64,000 bases of DNA from Triglochin maritima (GCA_963682175.1 OY821774.1:48064201-48128200), one strand, 5' to 3'; shown: positions 1-13,192, counted from the first letter of the stretch. The notes: generated by a model not told the origin, from the sequence alone. Translations and numbers: made by a program.

Positions 1-3000
1 AGTATCATATAGTGGCACGGATATGAAAGAGTAAGCTGCACAAGCATGATCCACAACAATCCACTCTGGTCTGTTAATGAAGTAGAGCCCAACACATGCA
101 CCCTAAACCAAAAAAAATGCAGTTGATGAGTTTTGAGTAAATCATAAGTAGTTGTTGCAATACATACTTCAAGATATTCACCTAAAGCAAGTTAATTGAG
201 AATAACAGACACCTGAGATTCAGAAATACTATGAGCAGTTAAGTACGGCAATTAGTTGGTAGATATTTGTTTTATGTGGCACTACCGAAGCACAACTCAC
301 TTTAGAAATTCCATGGTATATCAGACCAGAACCAATGGCTGACCGGTCAGTTCCTGCCTCCCCATAGGTCATCCATTTATACCTATGATGGAAATCGGAT
401 GCATATCAATCAGTGGTGATTGGGGAAACAATACTATCAGAACGTATATGGAAGAGCAACTTACTCTCCAATTGATCCATCTGCCCAGAATCTTGTACCC
501 AAATATTTGTAATCGCAATATGATTCAACAGCATAACTAGGATATCCATGTAAGTAATAAAGAAAGAGTGTTAGTTGCGATGGACAGAAAATAAATATTT
601 TAAACAAAAAGCCCACTGTAATATGTATCCCCTTCAATCTGCAAGATCCTAGATGAAATATATCATTATACAATCTAGTCAAACAAACTCTGAAAAGATA
701 CAGATAGAGCTTCAATTAGCATGAACCAAAATTGGTGCTACAATTTGTACTTGAAAAAGTAATAACTTTTTACCACCCCAATCTAAACGTTTCAGTCTTT
801 GTATGGAAGTAGGAATTACAAGATTAAAATGATAAGCAGCATCGCTAGATGATTTTCCATATTGCCATGTCAATTAATGACATACCAAATTTTAATAAAT
901 TTAAGATCATGAAAGATAAATAAATTGAGTGTATCTTAAACTTGTTTTCATCCCGTTTTCATTTGGAAACATTTTATATCACTGTTTTAAGATATGGTCA
1001 AACAGGATGTACTTACCTGTGCAAATAGTCTATATTGCTTACATTTATATTCATTTTTTAGGACTCAAACATATTTTCACCTGATACGATACATGTTTTT
1101 TGAAATCAAATTTAAGGTGACACGCATATTATTAAACTTATCAGAAGTTCTAAAAGTGTAAGCATCTTTTACTGGAGTTACGGAGATACATGATATTATC
1201 TTCTTTTCTGGTGAGCAATATTTTCTCGGTCCATTAGGCTAGTATCTTCATGTGATTTTTCCTGCATGCATTTTTCCTCTGGTGTACTTCAAATATACCT
1301 TAAATTTATGGCTTTGCACTTTCGTATTGATAGCTATGCACATTTGTATATCATCTCCAGTCCATATTTGGTCTATCTCCACTGGTACTGTTGGTATATA
1401 GACAAATTTATCTTCACCCCTAGTTTAGTACATCTGAACATCATATGAGAGGTCTAATAATTCTTAGAACACATGAGATGCAAATTGGCTACATATATGG
1501 CCATATAGGCTGCAAAGGTACCCTCATGTTAAATGAGCTTGGTATTCTTTCAGTTCATAAATGCAATAGAAAAGTCTTGATGTGAAATGTATTGGTGATT
1601 ACACCTATTCCTCTATGGTTAAATTTGGTGTAAGCTTTAGCTCTTTATATTTTGAAATTATTATGCTAATTAGATTTCATATAAATGTTTTGAACATAAA
1701 CATTACTTAAATATATTGTGTATAACAAATATTTAGATGTGTATAGCAATTCTCATGAATCTTCATTAACACCAAAGAATTTAGATATCTTATGTTTGAG
1801 CATCAACCTAAAGTAGAAAATAAAAACTATAAAATAGCTTGTCAATGGATTTATTCATATGCGAATTGGGAAGTAACAAGGAAAATTATTTCTTCCAGGA
1901 GAAGGGGAGACATAAATTTGGTGTGTGTTCTTGATGATGTGTTTGGAAGAAACAATAAAGTAATTATTCATATCAACCACAACGCCACAAGCAATAAATG
2001 GCCTTTAAGCATATTGTGCATCAATCTATCTGCTTGAAGTAGCCAACGGAGTAACCCAGATTTTACGTAAAATTTAACGTGCACGGAAGTTGGGCTTCCT
2101 TTTCGTCTTGTTATGATTTGAAAATTTTCTGAGATTAGCTTTGAAGAGAAAGGTGAAATGCAAGTCAGGGATTCATTAGCAAGTGATGTGATGCAATTTG
2201 AACTTCCTTCCAGCAAGTTTGAATTTTGGGAATGGCAAAGTGTGGAGGTGTTTAAGAATTTAATGAGAGCTGATGGTCTCATCAAACCTAGAAAACAACT
2301 TATCAACAGCCTGAACATTGCTGATCTTGCTTAATGCGCTTAAAATAATTGTTTTACAATAAACGGTTATAACATCCATAACAGCTAGCCACACTGATTT
2401 AGTAACCACATTAGTTGTCGATTTTGTAAATAAGTAGCTTTCATATGTGTGTTCATAGTCTAGGTAACACAGCATCAATTGGCACATAATTGGATATTTT
2501 CATCATCTATTATTCAATTCTGTTTTCCTATAAATAGATGAACTGTAATCAAATGTTAATAACAAGGGACAGTCCCAATTAATTCCAATTTCCAAAATTT
2601 TAATTATGTTTCCATATTTTGTTAGGCCATGTAAAATAGTCAGAATATGAAATAATTGAGAACATTTGATTGACTGACTTTAGCAACATGATCTTAAGAA
2701 ACAATATGAGTGCAGACCAAACAATAAGTTACTTACGCAAAATTATCATGCAGAGTTCTAATCTCAGGGTGATTAGGAAACCCCTCCACTAGTTTCAAAG
2801 GCGAGTGTGCAGACCTGTCATGAAAGAACAACACTATTGGAAAAAGGACAGAGAAATATAAAGAAAAACTGAAATGAAGACGTTACCTATATACGTTCCA
2901 TTTCCCAGTTTGTAGTTTCTCTGGAAGGATAACACTGTAGCCATTCCCTACAACATCACAGTGGACTTAAAATGATTAAAGAAGTAATAAAAATGATTTG

Positions 3001-4383
3001 GGAAGTAGAGGGGTGATCAAGGGAACTAGAACTAAAATTTGTTGACGAGTGTGCTTGGTATAGGTAAAAGACAAGCCTGTAAAAGACAAGCCTGACTGAT
3101 TTTCTGATGTTTTCCTTCTGACACTGAAGCATAGCTAAACCATAGAAAGATAGGGTTTCATTCCATCTAGCCCCGTCAACCCTACATAGTTTTTTTATTA
3201 GTATATGTCCATTTGATCCCATTAGTCCATTACAATTCACAGACTAGGGATATGCAACCCCACGTGAGGGTTCAAGATGTAAAACTAAGAAACTATGCAA
3301 CATGTAATGATACGCCAAGTGAAACAGTGTTAATGAAAAATGAAAAACAGGATGATTAACAAATCATCCTCATTTGGTCAGCGATAGTGAGCAGGAAAAC
3401 AGGTTACACAGTCCTAACTCATGAGAATTGTTTTTTTCTGATTACCATGACAAGATTGATAAACACTCTACATACGTTAAATAGAAACACATTAGTTTAG
3501 TCAATCAATGAAAGCAAAATGATAATATCACATTGCAGAGACAAAGATGATTATAAAAAACAATTCATCCTGCATCTTAATAAATAGAACTAGAAAGAGC
3601 ATCGACGCACAATTACACAATGCATATGCTTTTCAATGAAAAATCAATAAAGCCACCATTAGCACAGCCAAGACAACCACGCCCAACTGAATTAGTTTAA
3701 TTGCAACAAAACTCAAAACCACATCACAACAATCCAAGAGGTACAAGTTGCGGAGGGAAAGAAGAACATAACACCTATCAAAGCATGAACAGAATCACTA
3801 TTTGGACTCCTAATAGCAATTAAAAACAAATCACCTGCATCAGTATCACACTGACAGAGAAACCAATCTCAATGCGCCTTCAAACTCAACATTTCACCAC
3901 TACCAGCAGCACATAAAAATCATACTCATGAAAAAACACAATTCAACTTAGCAACCTGAGATTTCCTACAAGAGAGAAACTCGACGCCTTGCACAGACAT
4001 CACACTTCATAACAGAACAAAACAGATCAAATTCGGAAAACAGAACTCATATCAAACTCAAACAATCTTTCAGAACACCAAAACAGACCAAAACCTCAAC
4101 CACAACTCTCGATTCCCCAAACCACAGGTACGAAGTCACATCAGAAAAACTTTTCACATTGCGGAAAAGTCACGCGTCCAAATCCGATCACAACACCAAC
4201 ACCAAACTCGAATCCGCCAATCCAAGTCGTAACGAGAACCAAAAAGCGACCGTCACCTTGCGCGAACCCGCCGGCAGTGGGGTTCCGGTCGAGCAGGACG
4301 GGGATGCTCACGTGGGGGGCATCGGGAGGCGCGACGTGGCCAGAGATGGAGCGGAGGCGGCGGTCGGTGACGGAGACGGCCAT
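1..4383 (-). CDS. LACS7: Peroxisomal long-chain acyl-CoA synthetase, LACS7-like (5' part, gene runs off left edge)
   Basis: Joined exons on the minus strand are 4383-4257, 2947-2887, 2814-2737, 536-465, 382-301 and 102-1. Every junction is GT-AG and the frame stays open for 174 codons. The product should activate long-chain fatty acids to acyl-CoA for beta-oxidation in peroxisomes. Residues 9-17 (RLRSISGHV) fit the PTS2 peroxisome signal, R-L-x5-H-hydrophobic, with V where L is usual. Later segments include EKLQTGKWNVYR, DYKYLGTR, YKWMTYGEAG and YFINRPEW, all typical of LACS6/LACS7. The HACAAYSF segment is closer to LACS7 as I recall it. The AMP-binding signature and the catalytic C-terminal half lie outside the window. 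The start is the ATG just before the PTS2 and about 59 bp downstream of a TATA box. LACS6 is the alternative assignment. Confidence 0.9.
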
Positions 4384-4441
4384 CGACGGTTGGGGTCGGG
4401 CGAGGGGTTCAGGAATGGCATGATCCGAAAGGCCCGGGGGG

Positions 4442-4449
4442 GATTTATA
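4442..4449 (-). promoter_or_regulatory. TATA box of the LACS7-like gene
   Basis: TATAAATC on the minus strand lies about 59 bp upstream of the start codon at 4383. This spacing implies a short 5' UTR of roughly 25-30 nt. The assignment rests on motif and position only. Confidence 0.5.
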
Positions 4450-6992
4450 GGTCGCCCGTGAAGAGTTGGAGATCATCATTGGTTATAAAAAACCGTTGCT
4501 ACCGATGTTTGCTGAGTTGTTTGATTGAATAGTTAAAGTTAACTGGAAAATTAATTAAATTGTCCGTACGAATTACTATTTTTTCTTCTTCCGTTTCTAC
4601 TTATATATCTCTTCATTTCACTCTCATATCACCGGTCTCGCTTCATATTCCTCTCATAATCACCAAAAATAATATTTCGGAGGTCGAAAAATAAGCCAGC
4701 GGACGTTCCGGTGCACTCGAATCTAATAAAATATCTAACTTCATTTTAAAAAAAATAAAAAATAAAAAAATTTAGGGGAATCCGCTAGAGCCAGTCTTAT
4801 TTTTTTTAATAAAAAATCTTAAAATTATACGGTATGTTATCTCAAATTATTTTAGGTTCCGTTTCAAGATTTTGGGTATTAATGGGGTGAATTACTGTGA
4901 GTTTTTTTGTAAATCGGGAAGTCTTAGCTAGACGCCCGTCTAATTATTATTATTTTTTGGAATTCGTGCAATTTAGATGATTCGGCAGACATTTTCGTGG
5001 TGTTGGTACTAGTAAAGTAAGAAAACATAGACAAAATTCTTAATTTAAGAGACAAGATGAAATGAGTATTAAAAGAATTATAAATGACAAAACGATAATT
5101 AGATTTTAGTAATTTTAGTTCCCCTGTTACCGGGGATTTTGTGCTGAACAGCTTGCTAATTGGGGGCGATTCTGTTTAATAAGATTATTTTCCTTTTAAG
5201 AGCATTTTATGTGTTTTAATTAAATCCTGTCACAGAAATCAGGACACGCCCTTTTTGGATCCATCTGCTAGACCAGGGGCGGTACGAGGTGTTGGGACTT
5301 GGGAGTGGTGGATGCACACGCCCTTTTTGGATTTTAGAATTAGTATAATTTGTGAGGACGCTTGAGGATTTATCCTTTGTATTTAGCTTGATTCGTAAGG
5401 TATTTTTTGAGAATTCTAATTATCTTGGATTTTCAACCCTTCCAAATTTCGATCTCTGAATTATCTTCATAAATTATGATACTCATGTCCTGCTGACATA
5501 ACTCCTAACTGAAAACTAAAGATTTACTAACTGAGTTTGCCTAAATTGGTTAATAAAGTTATCCTCTTTGTAAATTTGAGTTATCATTTGTTAGTGACGG
5601 AGGAGAAATTGACTTTTTTGTTATGGGATCTTATGTAGTTTTTAAAAAGAGGATTTTCGAAGTTACGTAATTTGATGGGATCATAAATATTTAAAAAGGA
5701 ACATAGGTTGAACCACAAATACGACCACGTATGATGCATTATGGTTTTTGATAGATTTACCAAAACGTCCATATGCAGGAGAGATGTATTGACTGTGTAA
5801 CCATGGTAATGTCAAGAGCATTAACGTATGACTCATGTATTTTTGACGTTTCAGTTTGTGTAACGCTTCGAGAAGGGGAAGAAGTGTGTACGTCGATAAG
5901 CGTCACTGCCTGACTGGAGTTTCCAAAATGCTCCCAATTTATTCACAGTAGACCTGTTCTTAATCATTATGACTAGTAAACTAGTAATTCACATGGCTCT
6001 CAGCTAGTTTGTACATTCTCGATTTCTTTCGTATACACTTATTTTATAAACATTTTCATCAGGTTCATAAAAAAATATAGTAAACATCAGCTTCACGTGC
6101 ATGTCGAATACAATAACTCCAACCTGATGCCATAAATCATAATTGAGAGGTCCCATGCTTCCTACTCAAAAGAAACGTCACCGAAGACCACCCACGGCTA
6201 CGAGAGCACCTTTGACCGCGTCCAATTTTTTCTCTCGGACAATTTTTCTTTCCGCTACGTCAGACCAACTTCTTAAATTTTTCTTAATCACACCTAGAAA
6301 CAATTCAAGCGTCCCTACGTTCTCTCCTCTACACGTCATTTTGGGATCAATTCTAAACAAAACACGAAAAATTGTCAAAAATTTCAAGAAAATATAAATA
6401 AATAGAAAACATTTTTTCATAATTTTTTTATAAAAATGATTTAAAATAATTTTTAAAACATTTTCTAACACACAAAAACTCAAAAAAGTCCACCAATGGG
6501 GGACGTGTCAAACAAAAATCATGTTTTTGGTGATTTCTGGTTACGTGATCGGGCAGTAAACAGTGTCGTCCGAGCACACAGTAACCGTTAACGATGCCCC
6601 AAGGAACAAACAGATGGCATCACAATAAATGCATAATTTCCTTCTCCCTCTTTCACAGGGCTTTCGATCAATTGAATACGATGTTAGAATGAACGACTAT
6701 TGCGTAAACTTAATAAAGAAGGAAGCTTTCAAACAAAAATACTTAAGCAAAAGGCTTGGCCGATGATGTGCCCACACATACGATTTAATTCAAGGGATGG
6801 AAAGAAAGAGAGAAAGTAAGGTTTATCTTGCTTGTACGGAAATTTTCAAGAACATAATTTGAGAGAAATGAGAATAATTTCTTATGTACAAAATACACTT
6901 TCAACTTTTTCTTCAAAATTAGAGAGAAACTTCATTGCTCTTTTAACTTGTCTGTTTTCCCAAAATACCGTAAAATGAAATAAGAATATTGA
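4450..6992. other. Intergenic DNA, no gene recognised
   Basis: This AT-rich stretch lies between the LACS promoter and the first solo LTR. No reading frame resembles a known protein. A 17-bp direct repeat (acacgccctttttggat) occurs at about 5243 and 5313. The part from about 6140 to 6600, with acgtcat-type motifs and a poly-A/T middle, looks like an old MITE, but I could not define its ends. Confidence 0.5.
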
Positions 6993-7713
6993 TGTAACAT
7001 TCCGAAGCAACGGAAAATTTTAAAAAATTAAACAACCAAGAGATCACCAGATAAAACTCATCAATGGGAATGTTACTCATACAAATCAACAGTCGGTGCA
7101 CCAAATACAACAGAGTTTGTCAAAAGACATGATTACAACAATACAACGAAAGACATGTACAAGTAATCATGACGACCTCGCAGAGTCCGAAGAGAATCTT
7201 GTCCCCAAAATGTGTGTGTCCGCTGTCACCACCCGACAGATACTACTGCGGTCATGAAACATGAATCAAACAACAATGCATGTGTTCCCCATTAGGAAAA
7301 CCGTATGCCAAGTCCGCCTAAATGAATGCAACAATACGGTAAATGAACCTATCATACTAGTAGTATGTCATATCAACATCTGCAATGCAACAAATCCCTC
7401 CGAGGGTAAACGAGACCTCAGTCCAACAACACAAGTACCCTCAAAGGGTAAACAAGGACATCAGTCCAGCAACAACAACAGGTCTCCATTGGAAACCTAC
7501 CGTAGGCACATACGGTCTCGCGGACAGTACGCGACGCACCCCCACACGCGACTACTCGAGCCAAAGGGATCGGTAACGAGCGTCTGTACTTCCACGAAAG
7601 TAACCACGTAGTCTACACCACCCCAACGGAACCGTAACCCGGTCGGTCAAACATCCCAAGATAGGTGCCCAATCGGGGATCATTGCCGGTACAACATCGG
7701 CGGCATCGCCGGC

Positions 7714-7803
7714 ATAACATCGGTGGTACAACATACGTCTGACATAACATCGGTGGTACAACATACGTCTGACATAACATCGGCGGTACAACATACGTCT
7801 GAC
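7714..7803. repeat. Three tandem copies of a 30-bp unit in solo LTR copy 1
   Basis: Units starting ataacatcgg occur at 7714, 7744 and 7774. Each contains ggtacaacatacgtctgac with at most one change. Related single units are present in the other LTR copies, so this is a local expansion within the LTR. Confidence 0.85.
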
Positions 7804-8159
7804 ACAACATCGGACGGCACAACCACAAGCCGGAACATCGTCGGCACCATCATCGCCGGCAAAAACCTCGGCGGCATCGGAAGGGTCCAGACCGTAGTCT
7901 GCAGGGTCATCATGCTCCATGAACCATGCATCAACATGCATTGGGATCCGCAATCCCTCAGGTCTGCTACTCTATAGAGAGTCAAGTAACAACACGTCAC
8001 ACCACTGTCCATCAATGGAGGTGACGCGACCCAAGTGCTCACACTCTTCCACACGGTGGTCCCTGGGCAGACACGAGCAACGTACCCGCCGTCACCTCCC
8101 GGCTCACGCTCAAAGCGAGGACACCGGTTTTCGTGAACAGAGTTGACACAACACCAAGA

Positions 8160-8690
8160 CCAGGAATTTAGTTCTGCGCACAAACGGTCGACCGAAAAAG
8201 CCTAATTGGTCGACTATTCCCAATAGATTCGGTCGACCGAAAGTCTGCAACGGTCGAACTCTCTGCGCATCACTTAAGTCCAAACGGTCAGACAACAATC
8301 TAAAATCGGTCGACCGAATACGAGGTCAAAATCATACAAGTCTATTCGGTCGACCGACTTAGTGGTCCCGGTCGACCGAAAACTACCAGGGTCATCTTAA
8401 TAGTCTACGTCATATAACGATCGAACAATATAACAAAATCGGTCGAACAACATGCATAATAATCAAGTACACTTAAGTTTTGGTCGAACCAAAAGCTAGG
8501 GACGGTCAACCGAAATCCAACAGAAAGTCTCCAACCCACCAACACACATGCAACCGGTTGACCGCCACACAACATCGTTCGACCGGTGTTGGTTAAAGTT
8601 GGGCAAAACAGTAAAACCGGTCGACCGTCCGAAGGCACCGGTCGACCGTTGGTCGACAGCAACTCCGCGTCTGCCGAGGATTTTACGCAG
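8160..8690. repeat. Array of CGGTCGACCG-type palindromes in LTR copy 1
   Basis: About fifteen perfect or one- to two-base-variant copies of CGGTCGACCG are spaced about 15-60 bp apart. Examples are near 8186, 8219, 8305, 8346, 8368, 8619 and 8638. Variants are often C-to-T or G-to-A at CpG positions, such as cggttgaccg. Confidence 0.85.
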
Positions 8691-9176
8691 CTTCTCGTCG
8701 CCAGCGAGGTCTTCGACCTCCCGCGACTGACCACAACACTACCACGACGTGGGTGTGCAACAAAATCAAACTAAAAACCGGCATACATCTCGCTAGACGG
8801 AACGTCTCGGAGTTCCGCTCGACGTCGCCTTCAACAGCCACAGTCTGCGCGTCCTTATTCTCGCGCCTCACTCCTTGTGGTCACGCATGCCACCAACCAC
8901 CGGAGCTTTTTCCACCACCTCTGGACGCCGGAAAAGAAAGGAGAAAGGAGAGATTAGTGTTGGCAAGGAAAAGGAAGAAGAATAAACGGGAGAAAACGTT
9001 TTGGTTTTTAAAATCAAAACTCAACTCAACAGTTATCCTCTCCTTCATCCACAACACCCTACACGTCTCAACCCATAACTCTCCACAACTCCACTCTTCA
9101 CGTTCCCTTCCCATGCAAAGTCTTCCACTAAACAAAGGATTACCTCCCTAAACAAAGTTAGGGTCCTAACAATTGA

Positions 9177-9954
9177 TGTAGTCAAGAGTACTTCGAAAAT
9201 ATGGTACAAGATGTTTCTTTTCTCTTATTTCTTTAATTATTCTGTGGAAACAAGGGAAAATACAACATTTTCTTTTCTCCTCTCAAAATATTCTTTCTTT
9301 TCACAAGTCACAACCCACTTTCATTTCTATCCAAGCACACCATTAAACGATATCTTACATTATATTAAACAAGAACACTCAATATAGTTAACAACAATTA
9401 ATTAGTTAATAGCACATGCATGTAGTTAAGTTCACAACAGAATGGCCATATTTAGTTACAACCACATATACGTCGATATATACTTGATTTTTGAACAACA
9501 AAAAATATAGACGTATAAACATATCAACATAATTTGTATTAATAATGATGAGCTTCAACAATAGAATAAGTCACTGTATGTACACCTTTTTGACGAGCAA
9601 ACTGCATGTACACTTTTCGGAATATAAATTCAATCCTGTTCTTCCAGGATACTAAAACGATAAGTCATGGAACAACTTGTTCTTATTCATCATATGGACT
9701 CAATCATTTAAGGGCCCTCAATTTTCCACAATGCATTTATATCATTCGTTTGTCAGCTCGTGATCTGTTTCACGTGTAATGTTGTGCTAGTTGGAAACCC
9801 AATATTAAATTGAAACAAAAAAATGGGAGCCAATTCGGGAACTAGATTAAATTCAGAAGAAGATATCGGTAGCTAAGGTTCCATTTTCTTTGTATTGGTT
9901 CGAAGAACCTAATAAATGTACGTTTTTTTCAGCAGAAGACCGGTATAAACTTCC
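9177..9954. other. AT-rich spacer, nothing recognised
   Basis: This stretch between solo LTR copy 1 and the plant-mobile-domain remnant has no coding frame of note and no clear terminal repeats. It may be the 5' flank of the element that carried the mobile-domain gene. Confidence 0.4.
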
Positions 9955-11620
9955 GTGCATGATCTGGACAATAATTTGAAGTCGTACGTCCTGAGTGGCA
10001 ATACCACAAATAAGTCAGGTCCTCGTCATCCACGTAGACGGTGTATTTCTGTTTCAGTTAGGGGAGAGAGAGATCTTTTACGTCGTCGTCAAACACCTGA
10101 AAATTCTTTCTACGACGAGGATGATTCAAATGAGGTGATGAGTCACGACGACAGTGACGATAGGGGCCGGTATGACTTGGAATCACAGGAGGAGGCGATA
10201 CAACAGTATGGTCGAGGACGGGGGCGACATTGTATTACTTCGACTGAGTGGGTGGTTAGGAAGGGTCGAGGTGGCCGGTTTGTGACCGGTGATTTGAGTT
10301 CGTGCACTGCACACGCCCGAACTCAGAAGAAAAAGAAAGGTGAGGACGGTTCTTGGATCGTGACGGATATGATGCCCGGTGGTCTTCTAGATGGCAACAT
10401 CATTCTGAGTTTCAGATGTCACATTGCCAGACGCATTTGGGAAGGCGAGGATCGGAAGGTTCTGAAGTGCCATAATCGGCATAGAGCCTGTACTACATTG
10501 CAGACTTTACGTTCAGTGATGCCTGATGATATGAGGGTGACCCTTACTGATAGTGGATTAGCTCACTTGCCCTACAACATGTTCTCTTGCTTTGACATGC
10601 CGTTGATTTCAGCATTCGTGGAGTGGTGACAGCCTGACACCAACACTTTCCACTTGCCATTCGGAAAGATAGCGATCATGTTGCATGACGTCTTCCAGAT
10701 TCTGCACATTCTTGTTGAGGGTCGTATGGTCAGTGTGCATGCGCCGACGTCTGAGCTGAAGGTTTTTGTATCAGAGTTGTTGGGGGTCAGTGCACAGACC
10801 GCCTACCTCTTCTTACTACTAAATTGCGTCTTGTACGTTGGCATATCTGTATCGACAGCTGGGTATAGCGAGTCGTGATGATTGTTCTGGCATTACGGGT
10901 TGTCTTATATTGTTGCAGGCTTAGATATATGAGTATTTTCTTGCTTTCCACACGCATCGGGAGTGGAAGATCATTGAGGATGGTCATCCTCGTTCGCGTA
11001 TGTGGGCTGTCCGGGCCGAGGATAAGAGCGAGGGACAACTCATTTCTATTCGAAGATGGCTAGATCAGATGACTGAATCGCAGGTATATAATGTTATAGC
11101 TGTGTCGAGGACTACATTTATGGACGTTATTCGTTATAGGGATATCACAAAGCCTTATTTACCTGATCGCGTGTTGCGTCAGTTATGTTACGTTCAGGTG
11201 ATCCCTGTTGACATCCCAACGCCAGAGCATGCAGTACGGTCTGCGATTGCGACGACGTACGACGACAGACATAACGTTTCGTTCGCGGAATCGGTTTGGA
11301 GGACATTTCCGAGAGTAGGATGACTTCACCTGGACGATCTGAGTCGTAGCCGCGACCCCTCCACTTGTGATGTAGATTTTTTGCAGTGGTTCGGTAGGTG
11401 CTCACATCCACTTATCGTACGCGGTACCATTCCGAGACCGGAGAGACCACTGGATAGGACATGTGCCGATGCGGTAAGTTTATCTAATTTAATTTTTAAT
11501 TGTAATGTATATTTTGTTTTAATTGTTAATGTACGCTAATATTTATGTTACTTACAGTGGATGAGTAGGACGATACGGTATACGCAACCGTTCTTGCGAT
11601 AGAGACAAGATGTCGAATGA
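9955..11620 (+). pseudogene. Degraded plant mobile domain (PMD, MAIN-like) gene, probably transposon-derived
   Basis: The first frame (9955-10626) has an acidic, Arg-rich N-terminus. It is followed by GGLLDGNIILSFRCHIARRIW, LKCHNRH and ISAFVEW, which match the PMD pattern of a GG-x-DGS leader and an aFVERW block. A TGA at 10627-10629 then interrupts the frame, which continues as QPDTNTFHLPFG. After a frameshift the YRQLGIASRDD and AWIYEYF segments follow, and later VLRQLCYVQVIP, the usual PMD C-terminal block. An intron with good GT-AG ends remains at 11474-11557. The family occurs as host MAIN/MAIL genes and as passengers of Mutator-like and gypsy elements. With one stop and at least two frame changes, this copy is dead. 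Residue counts were not compared with an intact relative. Confidence 0.75.
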
Positions 11621-12101
11621 GGATACGAGACTTGCATGTGCAGATTAGGATCGCCTCATTGAGGAGTGGAACAATCAGTTGAGCATTTTGGACCATGATT
11701 CAGATGATGAGTTCTAGTTGACTTGCTCATACTTTCGTTTTATTATACGTTGAATTGTTACTACATTTGTTGGTATTTGTTTATGCTTATATGTGTACTC
11801 TTATTATTTATTTCCGACGAACATATTTTCTACTTATTTCTTTAGATATCGTATTTTTAATACTTATTTCTCACGAGCATATCATAGTAACTTAAATTAA
11901 ATTTAAAATTCGGTAAAAGAACAACACGATATAAGTACAAACACGATATATTATACTTTACAAATGCATTACAGATTACAATCAAAATGTACTACGTAAC
12001 CGGTTCCAATATGTTATCTTACTTTCGTACTCATCTTCTCATCCAACAACACTCTCATCTCGCATTTGATACATTTTCTTTTTGTGTTCTTCTGTAGTGC
12101 A
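11621..12101. other. Non-coding sequence between PMD remnant and copia element
   Basis: This AT-rich DNA holds no recognisable gene. The 5' LTR of the neighbouring copia element should begin here. Sequence matching the first 90 or so bases of its 3' LTR is absent, so the element is truncated or rearranged on this side. Confidence 0.45.
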
Positions 12102-12214
12102 ATAAATGTTTCCCGTTACCATTTCAAACGGCTAGATTACTAATCTACTATATAATCACATGTATTTGTAAACTCAAATTAAGAATAATACAACAGATAA
12201 TCACAGTTTCTACA
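12102..12214 (+). repeat. Truncated 5' LTR of the copia element
   Basis: The 113 bp match 17289-17391 except for a 10-bp extra block (catttcaaac) after cccgttac and about two substitutions. The first 94 bp of the LTR, as seen in the 3' copy (17195-17288), are missing. Confidence 0.8.
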
Positions 12215-12226
12215 TGGTATCAGAGC
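12215..12226 (+). other. Primer-binding site, copia element
   Basis: TGGTATCAGAGC is complementary to the 3' end of plant initiator tRNA-Met and lies directly after the LTR terminus ...TACA. This is the standard arrangement for Ty1/copia minus-strand priming. Confidence 0.9.
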
Positions 12227-13192
12227 GTCGATCTCAGATCTAGGAGGATCATCATCGGAGGCGAACCTCCGTTCACCTCCTCCGTCTTTCTCCTTTCCTC
12301 ATAGACTCCTTCCACAAAAAAGGAAAAAAACCAAAACCAAGCTTCCCCCATACAAAAATCCCAAAAAGACCCCATCATCGGTCATCTGACCTCAGACCCT
12401 GTTTTTTGTTCTCACCAGAATCACCCAAATCCAAAAAAAACACATCATCGATCTACTGACCTCAGAAAAAGCTCGCCATGACTTCAGAAGGATCCACGCC
12501 ACAACGACTCACCACCCAACTCCTCACGGGGGCAAACTATCTGCCCTGGGCTCGGTCGGTCTCATTATCACTCAACGGCAAAGGGAAACTTGGCCATATC
12601 TCGGGACGCACACCAAAACCAGACACCGACGACGAAAAATTTGAGGAATGGCAAACCTCCGATCATCTGGTGATGACCTGGTTGTTGAACTCCATTCAAC
12701 CTCAGATTGTGGAGCTGTTCCTCTACTCCGACTCGGCCAAAGAGCTGTGGGACTCCATCCACGCTCTGTATGGTAAGCAACAGAACTTCACCCACATTTT
12801 CAAAATTAAACAAGAACTTGCGCAAACCAAACAAGGGTCTAGATCGGTTACCGAGTACCTCGGTACCCTTAAAAGCCGATGGGACGAGCTCGGTGTGTAT
12901 GAACCACCGAGCAACGACCCTAAAATCATAAAAGAAAGGGACGAGCAGAACCGAGTCTACCAGTTCCTGGTAGGCCTCGATCCTAGCTACGAGCCCCTGA
13001 AATCTCAGATCTTACTATCATCGGAGCTTACGCCCTTCACTCAGATCATCGCAATGATTCAACGAGAAGAATCTCGAAGACATGCTATGCCACAAAACAC
13101 CAGAGAAAACAACAGAGAAAACCAAGCTTTCGTCACAGTACAACATCAAAACCAGAAAGGAAAAGGATACTTCGGAAAACACAAAGACGAGC

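Larger units (their letters stand above)
6993..9171 (-). mobile_element. Solo LTR, copy 1 of the CGGTCGACCG-array family
   Basis: The plus strand reads TGTAACATTCC at the left end and GGTCCTAACA at the right end, so in family orientation the LTR is TGTTAG...TTACA on the minus strand (2179 bp). It is flanked by a perfect 5-bp target duplication, ATTGA (6988-6992 and 9172-9176). That duplication and the TG...CA ends mark an LTR retrotransposon, and absence of any internal region makes this a solo LTR. The palindromic array lies at about 8160-8690. A GGATGTTACA-type 3' end is common in Ty3/gypsy LTRs next to a tRNA-Met primer site, but superfamily is inferred only. Confidence 0.88.

Noticed and set aside
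4159..4461. Plus-strand 100-residue frame over the LACS first exon
   Set aside because: It is antisense to the PTS2-bearing exon 1 and explained by the GC-rich exon.
7552..8298. Overlapping open frames in solo LTR copy 1, some with repeated MLYHRCYVRR-type units
   Set aside because: They are translations of the 30-bp tandem repeat and GC-rich LTR sequence. Equivalent frames are not kept in the other LTR copies, and the region has TG...CA ends with a target duplication.
8160..8690. Palindrome array considered as a CRISPR array
   Set aside because: Repeats are only about 10 bp, spacers vary widely in length, no cas genes exist, and the array sits inside eukaryotic LTRs.
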